A stretch of DNA of 25,814 bases from JTS-RE9 sp964649195 (GCA_964649195.1 CAZYPK010000066.1:1-25814), one strand, 5' to 3'; positions 8,114-16,903 are shown, counted from the first letter of the stretch. Notes: generated by a model from the letters alone, not told the origin. Made by a program: numbers and translations.

Positions 8114-8119
8114 TACAAT
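8114..8119 (+). promoter_or_regulatory. candidate -10 element of cpaF (leaderless layout)
   Basis: TACAAT matches the -10 consensus at five of six positions and ends 7 nt before the ATG at 8127. Initiation at the normal distance would place +1 at or next to the A of ATG. No Shine-Dalgarno sequence is visible, which fits a leaderless message. No convincing -35 is seen. Confidence 0.45.
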
Positions 8120-8126
8120 CAACGGC

Positions 8127-9230
8127 ATGAACGACTTCGACCTCTTCACCGCGACCGTCGCTCACTATCTCGCGCCCATCCGGTCGTACCTTGCTGACGA
8201 AGGCGTCACCGAGGTCATGGTCAACAAGCACGACGAGATTTTCATCGAGCGCGACGGCCAGATCATCCGCACGGAGGCCACCTTCTCCGACAACGAAGCC
8301 TACGAGGCCGCGGTCAACAACATCCTGCAATTCACGGGCAAAAGCATCGCCCAGGACAATCCGCTCATCGACTCGCGCCTGCCCGACGGCTCGCGCGTCC
8401 ACGTCGCCCGGCCTCCCTGCGCCAGACGCGGCACGGTGATGACCATCCGAAAGTTCAACACCACCACGCTCGACATCGACTGGCTCATCCACCTGGGCAC
8501 GCTCACCTACGAGGCGATGGAGTACATGAAGATCGCCATCTCGGCCGAGCGGAACATCCTCGTCGCAGGCGGCACCAGTTCGGGCAAAACCTCGCTGCTC
8601 AACGCCCTTTCCGTCTTCATTCCCGAAGGCGAGCGGATCGTGGTGATCGAGGATTCATCCGAGCTTCAGTTGCAGCAGGATCATGTGGTGCAGATGGAGA
8701 CCAAGCCGCCGGACCAGTTCGGGCGCGGGGCGGTGGCGATCCGCGAGCTGTTCCGCTCCTCGCTGCGTCTGCGGCCCGACCGCATCATCATCGGCGAAGT
8801 GCGCGGCGGCGAGGCCCTGGACATGATCCAGGCCATGACCAGCGGTCACGGCGGCTCGATGGGCACCCTCCACGCCAACAACCCCTACGACGCCCTCAAC
8901 CGCCTCGAAACCATGGCCCTGATGAGCAAAGTGGAACTGCCGCTGGCGGCTTTGCGATCGCAGGTTTCCTCGGCGATCGATGTAATCGTGCAAATGAGCA
9001 GGCATGTGGGTGGACGAAGGATGCTCACCTACGTTAGTGAAGTGGAGCCTTTGGGTGATGATGGCCGGTACAAGCTGCGGGACATCTTCACGGTGCAGAC
9101 CGATCCGCACGATAAAAAGAACGTGCAATTGGCCTGGACCGGCCAGCATTCGACGTTCGCCGAGAACCTGCGCCCGCACGAGCGGGAAATGGTGACCGAC
9201 CGCACCAAAGCGATATTTGAGTTGACCTGA
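8127..9230 (+). CDS. cpaF: Tad pilus assembly ATPase CpaF/TadA
   Basis: This 367-residue protein is a type II/IV secretion ATPase of the CpaF/TadA branch, which powers assembly of Flp (Tad) pili at the inner membrane. Visible motifs: Walker A GGTSSGKT (148-155), Asp box IEDSSE (174-179), Walker B region IIIGEVRGG (220-228) and His box GSMGTLHANNP (243-253). It is shorter than many TadA proteins because it lacks a long N-terminal extension and begins directly at the N-terminal domain (YLADEGVTEVMVN). It heads a plus-strand cluster with two Flp-like pilins and a prepilin peptidase. A -10-like TACAAT lies 7 nt before the start. Confidence 0.93.
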   Translation: MNDFDLFTATVAHYLAPIRSYLADEGVTEVMVNKHDEIFIERDGQIIRTEATFSDNEAYEAAVNNILQFTGKSIAQDNPLIDSRLPDGSRVHVARPPCARRGTVMTIRKFNTTTLDIDWLIHLGTLTYEAMEYMKIAISAERNILVAGGTSSGKTSLLNALSVFIPEGERIVVIEDSSELQLQQDHVVQMETKPPDQFGRGAVAIRELFRSSLRLRPDRIIIGEVRGGEALDMIQAMTSGHGGSMGTLHANNPYDALNRLETMALMSKVELPLAALRSQVSSAIDVIVQMSRHVGGRRMLTYVSEVEPLGDDGRYKLRDIFTVQTDPHDKKNVQLAWTGQHSTFAENLRPHEREMVTDRTKAIFELT

Positions 9231-9256
9231 GCCTCACTTTGCGAAAGAATACAGTG

Positions 9257-9553
9257 ATGCCAAACCCCCCGCCCCCGGAAACCCCGGAATCACCGGAACA
9301 CCCGGCCCAACCGTTTAGCCGCCGGGCAACGCTTGATGCGAACCGCTTGGTCACCCTTGGTCGTTCGCTTCGCCGCTGTCGCCGGGCGTTCCGCAGGATG
9401 CTTCACGACCAGCGCGGCACCACCTCGCTGGAATGGGCGCTTCTTTTGGGCGCCATCGCGTTACCTTCGGTCTATCTTTTTACAATGTCTCTGGGAGTCG
9501 TCGTGGATTACTACCGCATGATGACCCAGATCACCAGCCTGCCGTTGCCTTGA
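9257..9553 (+). CDS. Flp/Tad-type prepilin 1
   Basis: The C-terminal half is a class IVb prepilin: a basic leader ending DQRG, predicted cleavage after that Gly, then TTSLEWALLLGAIALP with Glu at mature position +5 and a single hydrophobic helix. The mature protein would have about 45 residues. The start is uncertain. ATG 9257 has only weak GAAAGA upstream and adds a proline-rich stretch with PET/PES/PEH triplets encoded by 9-bp direct repeats. ATG 9398 would give a short leader typical of Flp, but its AGG is too close to serve as a ribosome site. It lies between cpaF and a second prepilin, so a role as pilus subunit or minor pilin is likely. Confidence 0.8.
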   Translation: MPNPPPPETPESPEHPAQPFSRRATLDANRLVTLGRSLRRCRRAFRRMLHDQRGTTSLEWALLLGAIALPSVYLFTMSLGVVVDYYRMMTQITSLPLP

Positions 9554-9640
9554 ACTAAAAACGTGGTTCCTTCATCACCTGCGTTGGTGATGTGATGTTC
9601 GGAGCGAATGAGAGAGAAAGCAGCCCCCGGAGTTTTTGCC

Positions 9641-9847
9641 ATGTTGAAGAAAATCGTCAGCCAATTCAAGCGTGTCATGAGCGATGATCGCGGTGCGGAA
9701 GGTCTGGAAAAGATCCTCCTCATCGGCGCCCTCATCCTGCCCCTGCTGGGCATCCTGATCTACTTCCGCGGCGAAATCACGGAATGGATGCGTGGCATCT
9801 GGGGCGAAGTGCAGACCGACAACGACACCTACCAATACAACCCCTGA
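9641..9847 (+). CDS. Flp/Tad-type prepilin 2
   Basis: This 68-residue protein has a basic leader (MLKKIVSQFKRVMSDDRG), predicted cleavage after Gly, then AEGLEKILLIGALILPLL with Glu at +5 and a single hydrophobic helix. The tail after the helix is about 30 residues long and polar (EVQTDNDTYQYNP). GGAG 8 nt upstream makes ATG 9641 preferable to the in-frame ATG at 9608. It follows prepilin 1 by 87 bp, a gap that contains a small hairpin (ATCACC with GGTGAT near 9574-9591). The two pilins share the processing-site pattern but otherwise differ, so they are probably not a recent duplication. Confidence 0.82.
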   Translation: MLKKIVSQFKRVMSDDRGAEGLEKILLIGALILPLLGILIYFRGEITEWMRGIWGEVQTDNDTYQYNP

Positions 9848-9918
9848 ACCGCGCCCGCATCGATGGACGCCCCGGACCTGCCTTGATGAACCGAAGCTGG
9901 ACGATGTGGGACTGAAGC

Positions 9919-10551
9919 ATGGTCTTGGGTTCACTTGTCACAGCCTCGAACTTCCTGGCACAGTCCGGCGTCGCGGCGGGTTCATCGCGGCCCTCGACCT
10001 ATGGCATTTGCGCCTTCGTTCTCCTGACCGCCGTGGTCCTGACCGCGGCGGTTTTTGATTGGCGGACCCAGCGCATTCCCAACCGGCTTTTAGGCTCCGC
10101 GGTGCTTGCCGGGCTGCTGCTGGCGGGGGTGTTCGGCCTGATCGAAGGCGGGTTCGGCGGGCTGCTGGGCGGGCTGGGGCGGTCGGCGTTCGCCTTGCTT
10201 GCCGGTTTCATTCCGCTCTTTCTCATCTGCATGGCCGGCGGACTGGGCGGCGGGGATGTGAAGATGATGGCCGCCATCGGCGCCATCGCAGCCAACTGGG
10301 AAGTGGTGCTGGGCGCCGCCTTCTACGGCTTCATCGCCGCGGCCCTGATCGCCATTGTCGTCATGATCCGCCATCGCATCGTGATCCGAACCTTCCGCCG
10401 CATCGCCAATGCCGCCCTGCTTGCCGCCTCCAGGGTGAAAGCCGACCTCGACACCGACACCCCGCGCATCCCCCTGGCGATCGGCTTCGCCCTGGGCGCG
10501 ATCCTCTCAGGCATGGAACATCTGCTCAGAATCAGGCTGCCCTGGAGCTGA
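9919..10551 (+). CDS. cpaA: A24-family prepilin peptidase (CpaA/TadV-like)
   Basis: This 210-residue polytopic membrane protein is an aspartic prepilin peptidase. The two catalytic Asp residues are visible in FDWRTQRIPN (Asp47) and in GGGDVKMMA (Asp113), the canonical A24 pair. At least five hydrophobic segments follow the pattern of the family, and no N-terminal methylase domain is present, as expected for the short CpaA/TadV type. It would cleave the leaders of the two upstream prepilins after Gly. It is the last gene of the Tad cluster; rcpA, rcpC, tadB, tadC and tadE homologues are not in the window. The ribosome site is weak (GGGA), so the start is moderately certain. Confidence 0.9.
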   Translation: MVLGSLVTASNFLAQSGVAAGSSRPSTYGICAFVLLTAVVLTAAVFDWRTQRIPNRLLGSAVLAGLLLAGVFGLIEGGFGGLLGGLGRSAFALLAGFIPLFLICMAGGLGGGDVKMMAAIGAIAANWEVVLGAAFYGFIAAALIAIVVMIRHRIVIRTFRRIANAALLAASRVKADLDTDTPRIPLAIGFALGAILSGMEHLLRIRLPWS

Positions 10552-10593
10552 AAACGGGCATCGACTTTTGTCGGTCCGTTAACCGGACACCGC

Positions 10594-10663
10594 TGATTGG
10601 GGATTGGGGACTTGAAATCTGAGATTTGAAATTTGAGATTTGAGATTTGAGATTTGAGATTTG
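10594..10663. repeat. heptamer tandem array, 10 units (AGATTTG type)
   Basis: Ten consecutive 7-mers: TGATTGG, GGATTGG, GGACTTG, AAATCTG, then six of AGATTTG or AAATTTG. It is the same class as the array at 2839-2922 and lies in the 293-bp gap between the prepilin peptidase and the PVC protein gene. The rest of that gap holds two small palindromes (GTCCG-TTAAC-CGGAC at 10573-10587; ACCGCC with GGCGGT near 10680-10697) and no gene. The open frame extending back from 10845 to 10647 runs through the end of this array and is not coding in my view. Confidence 0.88.
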
Positions 10664-10844
10664 CACGACAAACTCCTGTACCGCCTGTTGCGGCGGTTCC
10701 GTCGTAAGAACGGATATTGACCGATGCGGGTTCAGGTGTCACACTGCATCGGGTCGGCGGCGGAGGCTTTTCCGCTCCCGCCGGCCCTTGGTTTTGCCGG
10801 CCTTGGCCATCGTTGTTTCAAGTCTGCCAGTTAAGGACGAGTTC

Positions 10845-13800
10845 ATGAAGACCATCAACCTGTTTCCGTTCGCTTTGGCCTTGATCATCGCCCAATGCTT
10901 CGCATCCGTTGCGCGGGCCGGGGAGGGGGATCGTCTCGAACTCAAGCGCGGCGCCCGCATCGTGCTCATGGGCGCCGGCCTGGGCTCGCGCATGCTTCAT
11001 TACGATCACTTCGAAACCGAACTGCATCTGCGGTATCCCGAGCATCAGCTTTTCATCCGCAACATGTGCGATGAAGGCAACACCCCCGGCTTCCGCCCGC
11101 ATTCGGGCCGCGGCAACCAACTGGGCTTCCCCGGTGCGGAGAAGTTCCATCACCGCCACTCCGATGGCAACACGGCCAACGGCTCGGGTCATTTCGAGAC
11201 CGAGGAGCAATGGCTCGCCCGGCTCAAGCCGGATGTCATCATCGCGTTCTTCGGCTTCAATGAATCGTTCCAAGGCGGCGCGGGGCTGGGCAACTTCCGC
11301 GATGAGCTTGACGCCTTTGTCGCCCACACCCTCAAGCAGAAATACAACGGCGAATCGACGCCGAAACTGGTGCTCGTCTCCCCCACCGCGATCGAGGACC
11401 TGTCCGCCAAAATGGATGTGCCCAACGGCAGGGCGGGCAACGGCAACCTCGCGGCCTACACCTCCGCCATTCAACATGTGGCCGAGGAACACTGGGTCCG
11501 ATTCGTCGATGCCTACACGCCCTCGCTCAAGTGGCACCGCGAATCGAAGGAGCCGCTGACCGTCGATGGCGCCCTGCTCAACGATGCGGGTTACAAGAAG
11601 CTGGGCGTGCTGCTGGTGGATGCCATCTTCGGCGACTCGCCGGTGAAGGCGGCTTCGCAGCGCGAGAAGGTGCGCGAGCTGGTCAAGGACAAGAACTGGC
11701 TCTGGATCAACGACTTCAAAATCCCCAACGGCGTGCATGTCTTCGGCCAGCGGTACAACCCCTACGGCCCGGCCAACTACCCGTTTGAAATCGGCAAGAT
11801 CCGCGAGATGACCGCCATCCGCGATCAGGCCATCTGGGCGGCGGCCAACGGCAGGACGATCGACATCGCGGCGCTCGACGCCAAGACCTCCACCCTTCCT
11901 CCGGTGCAGACCAACTACCGCCCCGGCGGCAAGAACGGCGCGCTCACCTTCCTCAAGGGCAAGGAGGCGCTGGACACCATCAAGGTCCCCGCCGGCTACA
12001 AGGTGCAGCAGTTCGCCACCGAGCAGGAGTTCCCCGACCTGGCCAACCCGGTGCAACTGGCCTTCGACAACAAAGGCCGGCTGTGGGTGGCGACGATGGC
12101 CAGCTACCCGCACTGGAAGCCCGGCGATCCGCGACCCAACGACAAGATTCTGATCCTCGAAGACACCGACGGCGACGGCAAGGCGGACAAGCAGACCGTC
12201 TGGGCCGACAACCTTCACCTGCCGATGGGCTTTGAGATTTCACACGATGGCGTCTATGTCTCGCAAGGCATCCATCTCGTCAAGATGATGGACACCGACA
12301 ACGACGACAAGGCCGACCGCAAGGAAATCGTCTTCAGCGGCTTCGATGATCACGACACGCACCACGCCATCAGCGCCTTCACGGCTGATCCTTCCGGCGC
12401 GATCTTCATGGCCGAGGGCGTCTTCCTTCGCTCGAACATCGAAACCGCCTACGGTCCGGTGCGCGGCACCAACGGCGGCTTCTACCGCTTCAGCCCCCAG
12501 CGCCGCCACCTGGAACGCCATGCGCAGCTCTCGATCCCCAATCCCTGGGGCATCGCCTTCGATCGCTGGGGCCAGCACTTTTTCCTGCACACCTCCGGCC
12601 CCACCACCGAGTGGATGCTCCCCGGCTCCATCAAGCCGCGCTACGGCGTCGCCACGCCCGGCAGCCGCGATCTCATCGAGCCGGCCCACCGCGTCCGCCC
12701 CACCTCCGGCATCGAGTTCCTCGCCAGCAGGCACTTCCCCGATGAAGTCCAGGGCGACATGCTCATCTGCAACTCCATCGGATTCCTCGGAACCAAGCAG
12801 CATCAGGTCATGGAAGACGGCACCGGCTTCAAGACCAAGTGGCGGCAGGACCTGGTCGTCTCCAGCGACGGCAACTTCCGCCCCGTCGATCTGGAAATCG
12901 CACCCGACGGCTCGCTCTACATCGTCGATTGGCACAACCCGCTCATCGGCCACATGCAGCACAACGCCCGCGATCCCCACCGCGATCACACGCATGGCCG
13001 CATCTACCGTGTGACCTACCCCGGCCGGCCGCTGGTGAAGGCGCCCAAGATCGATGGCGCAACGATTCACGAACTGCTGGAGAATCTCAAGCTCCCCGAA
13101 GATCGCGCCCGCTACCGCAGCCGCCGCGAGCTGCGCGGCCGCAATGCCGATGAGGTCGTCGCCGCGGTGAAGAACTGGGCCGCTTCGCTGGACAGGAACG
13201 ATCCCGACCACGAGCACCATCTCGTCGAAGCGATGTGGATGACCTGGGGCATGAACAAGGTGGACCGCGATCTGGTCAACCGCCTGCTCGAATCCAAGGA
13301 CCACCGGGCCCGTGCAGCGGCGGTGCGCGTGCTTCGTTACACCGGGCATCAGGTGGCTGATCAGGTGGCGCTGCTGAGGAAGATGGCCGGCGATCCGCAC
13401 GGCCGCGTGCAGATGGAAGTGATCGCCGCCGCGTCATGGCTGGAGAACTTCAACGGCCTTCCGATTCTCGAAGCGGTGCGGAACAGGATCACCCAGGACA
13501 CCAAAACGCAGCCGCCCGCGAAGTCGCTCGTCCAGATCGGACGCGGCGGCTCCACCCTCCAGATCACCGTGCCCGATGAAGCCAGGGGCAAAGTCACCGC
13601 TTTCACCATGACCCTGCCCGGAGGCAACCGCACCATCAACCTCGCCGAGATGGAGCTGCGAAACGGCAGGGAAAACATCACCAAAAAAGCGACCCTCAAA
13701 CAATCCTCCGAATACAGCGGCGGCCAGTTCCCCATCGGCAACCTCGTCGATGGCAACAAAAACAACTTCTCCCACACCGCCTTCGAGAACAACCCCTGGA

Positions 13801-14486
13801 TCAGGGTCTCCTTCGCAGCACCCACCGACTTCGACAAAATCATGCTCTGGAACCGCGGCGGCTTCGAGGAGCGGTTCGACAGCGCACGGTTCGACTTCTT
13901 CGCCGGCGACAAAAAGGTGGCGACGCTCAGCGTCGGCCCCATTGCCGGCGGCGGTGATTCATCGCTGGATTCCTGGCTTGCTGCGCCCTTCCGAACCGCC
14001 GAGGCCCACCTGAAGAATCAGACCCTCGCCCAGGAATTCGAAAAGGTCGAGGTCCCCGAACATCTCAAGAGCGACGCCCGCGAGCTTTTCATCCGCGGCG
14101 CCGAGGTCTATCGCCGCGAAGGCTACTGCGCCACCTGCCATCAGCCTGATGGCCTGGGGCTTGAGTCCGCCCACTTCCCGCCGCTGACCGATCTGAAGTG
14201 GGTCGGCCAGAATGATGAACGGCTCATCAAGCTCACGCTTCACGGCCTGCTGGGACCCATCGAAGTCAAGGGCAAAAAATACCCCGGCCTCGTTCCCATG
14301 ACGGCCTTCGGAGCGCTGCTCGATGATGTCGAGGTCGCCTCCGTCCTCACCTACGTCCGCAATTCCTTCGGCAACAAGGCGCCCATGATCACCCCCGAAC
14401 AGGTCAAGCGGGTCCGCGAAGCCACCAAGACCCGCACCGAGTTCTACCAGCCCGAAGCCCTGCTCAAAGAGCATCCGCATCAGTGA
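10845..14486 (+). CDS. giant secreted PVC-type protein: SGNH + propeller + discoidin-like + cytochrome c
   Basis: This 1213-residue protein has a signal peptide (cleavage near ARA, residue 25) and several modules. An SGNH-like domain (about 27-270) lacks the usual residues: no GDS, GFNE at 137-140, and DGALLN at 241-246 with Leu where the catalytic His is expected. Next come a PVC membrane-bound-dehydrogenase-type propeller (about 375-730), with calcium-loop-like DTDGDGKAD at 440 and DTDNDDKAD at 483, and helical HEAT-like repeats (about 770-880). Last are an F5/8 type C-like domain (about 920-1045) and a c-type cytochrome domain with CATCH at 1095-1099. An exported redox enzyme acting on carbohydrates is the usual inference. 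ATG 10845 has AAGGA upstream and starts the signal. Confidence 0.92.
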   Translation: MKTINLFPFALALIIAQCFASVARAGEGDRLELKRGARIVLMGAGLGSRMLHYDHFETELHLRYPEHQLFIRNMCDEGNTPGFRPHSGRGNQLGFPGAEKFHHRHSDGNTANGSGHFETEEQWLARLKPDVIIAFFGFNESFQGGAGLGNFRDELDAFVAHTLKQKYNGESTPKLVLVSPTAIEDLSAKMDVPNGRAGNGNLAAYTSAIQHVAEEHWVRFVDAYTPSLKWHRESKEPLTVDGALLNDAGYKKLGVLLVDAIFGDSPVKAASQREKVRELVKDKNWLWINDFKIPNGVHVFGQRYNPYGPANYPFEIGKIREMTAIRDQAIWAAANGRTIDIAALDAKTSTLPPVQTNYRPGGKNGALTFLKGKEALDTIKVPAGYKVQQFATEQEFPDLANPVQLAFDNKGRLWVATMASYPHWKPGDPRPNDKILILEDTDGDGKADKQTVWADNLHLPMGFEISHDGVYVSQGIHLVKMMDTDNDDKADRKEIVFSGFDDHDTHHAISAFTADPSGAIFMAEGVFLRSNIETAYGPVRGTNGGFYRFSPQRRHLERHAQLSIPNPWGIAFDRWGQHFFLHTSGPTTEWMLPGSIKPRYGVATPGSRDLIEPAHRVRPTSGIEFLASRHFPDEVQGDMLICNSIGFLGTKQHQVMEDGTGFKTKWRQDLVVSSDGNFRPVDLEIAPDGSLYIVDWHNPLIGHMQHNARDPHRDHTHGRIYRVTYPGRPLVKAPKIDGATIHELLENLKLPEDRARYRSRRELRGRNADEVVAAVKNWAASLDRNDPDHEHHLVEAMWMTWGMNKVDRDLVNRLLESKDHRARAAAVRVLRYTGHQVADQVALLRKMAGDPHGRVQMEVIAAASWLENFNGLPILEAVRNRITQDTKTQPPAKSLVQIGRGGSTLQITVPDEARGKVTAFTMTLPGGNRTINLAEMELRNGRENITKKATLKQSSEYSGGQFPIGNLVDGNKNNFSHTAFENNPWIRVSFAAPTDFDKIMLWNRGGFEERFDSARFDFFAGDKKVATLSVGPIAGGGDSSLDSWLAAPFRTAEAHLKNQTLAQEFEKVEVPEHLKSDARELFIRGAEVYRREGYCATCHQPDGLGLESAHFPPLTDLKWVGQNDERLIKLTLHGLLGPIEVKGKKYPGLVPMTAFGALLDDVEVASVLTYVRNSFGNKAPMITPEQVKRVREATKTRTEFYQPEALLKEHPHQ

Positions 14487-14504
14487 TCGCCGGTTTCATG
14501 TACC

Positions 14505-14592
14505 GGGATTCCTGAATAACCCCCCGCGTCCAAGCCGCTTGCGGCTTCGCAATCCTTGGTTCACGGTACATCGGAGGTTATTCAGGATTCCC
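14505..14592. repeat. R2 composite palindrome, copy A
   Basis: GGGATTCCTGAATAACC (14505-14521) pairs with 14576-14592 with one mismatch. Inside are the hairpin AAGCCGCTTGCGGCTT and TTCACGGTACATCGG. It lies 18 bp after the stop of the PVC protein gene. A close copy in the same orientation is at 16904-16990. It may also serve as a transcript end, but lacks a T-run. Confidence 0.85.
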
Positions 14593-14658
14593 TACCGTCT
14601 CGTGTAATGTTTCCCTGTGACGCCTTTGTCATCACGCCTTTAGCTTTGGACTGAAACC

Positions 14659-14943
14659 ATGATCACCGTCGGCATGAATTACCACGTTATCGACGGCAAG
14701 CAGCAGGACTTCGAAGAGAAGTTCGCCGCGGTCATCGGCGCCCTCAACGCCGCCGAGGGTCACACGCACTCCACGCTCTGGAAGGATGTGAGCGATGGGG
14801 CTTCCTACCTCATCACCAGCGAATGGTCCGATGAACAGGCGTTTCAAAGCTTCATCCGCAGCGATGCCTTTCGCGCCGTCACCAACTGGGGCAAGGAACA
14901 GATTCTGTCAGGCCGGCCGCAGCACAGGGTTTACAAGCATTGA
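14659..14943 (+). CDS. antibiotic biosynthesis monooxygenase (ABM)-fold protein
   Basis: This 94-residue protein matches the ABM/dimeric alpha-beta barrel superfamily: an N-terminal strand (ITVGMNYHVIDGKQQDFEE), a central STLWKDVSDGASYLITSEWSD block with the family's conserved EW, and a C-terminal AFQSFIRSDAFRAVTNWG helix. Members include haem-degrading monooxygenases such as HmoA and small quinol oxygenases; the substrate cannot be inferred here. Cytoplasmic, with no signal. No strong Shine-Dalgarno is visible. It stands alone between repeat elements R2 (left) and R3 (right). Confidence 0.85.
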   Translation: MITVGMNYHVIDGKQQDFEEKFAAVIGALNAAEGHTHSTLWKDVSDGASYLITSEWSDEQAFQSFIRSDAFRAVTNWGKEQILSGRPQHRVYKH

Positions 14944-14951
14944 TCGAACAA

Positions 14952-15138
14952 AAGAGCCGCGACTCAACGAGTCGCGGACGCAAACAGCCTGATGGAGCGC
15001 CCATCGCGCAGATGGCGAAGAACCTCTAAAACCGTCGAACACGGAGCAGGAGACAGGGAACTGCGGTCGTCGTCAACCGCAACGCGCTTGCGCCCCTTCA
15101 GGCTGTTCACGTCCGCGACTCGTTGAGTCGCGGCTCTT
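14952..15138. repeat. R3 composite palindrome, copy A
   Basis: Each end is a hairpin with stem CCGCGACTC/GAGTCGCGG (14957-14977, loop AAC; 15113-15133, loop GTT), and the two ends are inverted copies of each other. Just inside them lie AACAGCCTGATGGAGCGC on the left and CCCCTTCAGGCTGTTCACG on the right, also inverted. The middle is not palindromic. It fills the gap between the ABM-fold gene and the gamma-glutamyltransferase gene. Confidence 0.88.
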
Positions 15139-15182
15139 ACGACGGCTGCACCCCCCTGCCTCGTCCCAGGAAAGGCGACGCC

Positions 15183-16898
15183 ATGTTCCACTTCGTATCA
15201 CGCGGGACGATGGCGCTGCTCCTGGCGGGCCTCATCTTTTCGCAATCCGCCTGTCAATCGCCGCCGCCGATCATGAAGGCGACGGGCCACGGCGCCGCGG
15301 CGCACCCTCGCGGCCTGGTGGCCTGCGTGCATCCGCTGGCCGCCGCCGCCGCCGTCGATGCGTATGCCAAAGGGGGCAACGCCGTGGATGCCGCCGTCGC
15401 CGCCGCCCTGACGCTGGGCGTCGTCGATGGTCACAACAGCGGCATCGGCGGCGGGTGCTTCGTGCTGATCCGCCAAGGCGACGGCACGATCATCGCCATC
15501 GACGGCCGCGAAACCGCGCCCGCCGCCGTCACCGCCGCCACCTATCTCCGCAACGGCAAGGCCGACACCACCCTCAGCCAGACCGGCCCGCTCGCCGGCG
15601 GCATCCCCGGCTCCGTCGCCGCTTACGACCACGCCATCGCCCGCGCGGGCAGACTCAAGCTCGCCGATCTCCTGCTTCCTGCCGCCGACCTGGCACAGCA
15701 AGGCTTCACGCTCGATGAGCGACAGGCCGCCCGGCTTCGCGCCAACGCCCCGACCCTCGCTCGCTTCGAAGGATCACGCAACATCCTCCTCGCACCCGAT
15801 GGCAAACCCTGGCCCAGGGGACACACCCTCACCCAATCCGACCTGGCCCGCACCTACCGCAGCATCGCCCGCGATGGCGTCGGCCACTTCTACGGCGGCC
15901 CGTTCGCACAGGCCGTCGAAACGTGGATGAAGGAGAACAACGGCATCATCACCGCCAGGGACTTTGCCGACTACCGCATCAAGCTGCGGGAGCCGATCAT
16001 CGCCACCTATCGCGGCTTCACCCTCATCAGCTTTCCACCGCCAAGCTCCGGCGGCACGCACCTGGCGCAGATGCTCAACATCCTTGAGCAGACGGACATC
16101 GCGGCCCTCAATCGCACCGACCCGGCGGCGCGACTCCACCTGACCGCCGAGGCGATGAAGTTCGCCTTTGCGGATCGCGCCCACTGGCTGGGCGATCCTG
16201 ACTTTGCGGAGGTGCCGCGCGGCCTGCTGGACAAGGGCTACGCCAAAACGCTCTTCAACCGCATCGATCACCGACGCGCCACGACCATCGCAGGCCCCGG
16301 CGATCCCCCTGCCGCCGACACCGACCACTTCGGCAAACACACCACCCACATCGCCACCGCCGACACCGAGGGCAACTGGGTCGCCATCACCGCGACGATC
16401 AACACCGCCTTCGGGTCCAAGGTCGTCATCCCCGGCACCGGCGTGCTGATGAACAACCAGATGGATGACTTCGCCCTCGAACCCAACGTCGCCAACGCCT
16501 TCGGCCTGCTGGGAGCCGACGCCAACCGCATCGCGCCGGGCAAGCGCCCCCTGTCGAGCATGACCCCGACCATTGTGCTCCGCAATGGCCGACCGGTGCT
16601 GACCCTGGGCGCGGCAGGCGGCCCGACGATCATCAACGCGGTGCTCAACACCTTCATCCATTTCGCCGACCTGGGTCATGACCCTCCCGCCGCCGTCGCC
16701 GCCCCGCGCCTGCACCACCAGTGGCGACCCGACCAGTTGCGAATCGAAAAAACCACCCCGCCTGCGGACATCGCAAGGCTTCGCGCCATGGGACACCACG
16801 TGCGCGAAGTCAACCACCTGGCGGTGCTCCAGGCCATCGGTATCGACGAAACAGGCGCCTGGCACGCCGTGACCGACCCACGCATCGCGGCGGACTGA
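15183..16898 (+). CDS. ggt: gamma-glutamyltransferase, predicted lipoprotein
   Basis: This 571-residue protein is a gamma-glutamyltranspeptidase (EC 2.3.2.2 / 3.4.19.13), which cleaves glutathione and other gamma-glutamyl amides in the periplasm and self-processes into two subunits. It has a lipoprotein signal (SQSAC, Cys24). Family blocks: VHPLAAAAAVDAYAKGGNAVDAAV, NSGIGGG (85-91), PPPSSGG, then the autocleavage nucleophile Thr387 in HTTHIA, followed by the ATINTAFGS and LMNNQMDDFA blocks and the PLSSMTPTIV region. ATG 15183 has AGGAAAGG upstream; the frame is open to 15123 but that part lies within R3 copy A. Single-gene unit between R3 and R2 elements; membrane anchoring instead of free secretion is inferred from the lipobox. 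Confidence 0.94.
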   Translation: MFHFVSRGTMALLLAGLIFSQSACQSPPPIMKATGHGAAAHPRGLVACVHPLAAAAAVDAYAKGGNAVDAAVAAALTLGVVDGHNSGIGGGCFVLIRQGDGTIIAIDGRETAPAAVTAATYLRNGKADTTLSQTGPLAGGIPGSVAAYDHAIARAGRLKLADLLLPAADLAQQGFTLDERQAARLRANAPTLARFEGSRNILLAPDGKPWPRGHTLTQSDLARTYRSIARDGVGHFYGGPFAQAVETWMKENNGIITARDFADYRIKLREPIIATYRGFTLISFPPPSSGGTHLAQMLNILEQTDIAALNRTDPAARLHLTAEAMKFAFADRAHWLGDPDFAEVPRGLLDKGYAKTLFNRIDHRRATTIAGPGDPPAADTDHFGKHTTHIATADTEGNWVAITATINTAFGSKVVIPGTGVLMNNQMDDFALEPNVANAFGLLGADANRIAPGKRPLSSMTPTIVLRNGRPVLTLGAAGGPTIINAVLNTFIHFADLGHDPPAAVAAPRLHHQWRPDQLRIEKTTPPADIARLRAMGHHVREVNHLAVLQAIGIDETGAWHAVTDPRIAAD

Positions 16899-16903
16899 CG
16901 GCA

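Noticed and set aside
10647..10844. N-terminal extension of the PVC protein by 66 residues
   Set aside because: It starts inside a heptamer array; the signal peptide and ribosome site begin at 10845.
10818..12218. 466-codon minus-strand ORF opposite the PVC protein gene
   Set aside because: It is the complement of a well-supported gene in a GC-rich genome; such long antisense frames are common here and its translation is low-complexity.
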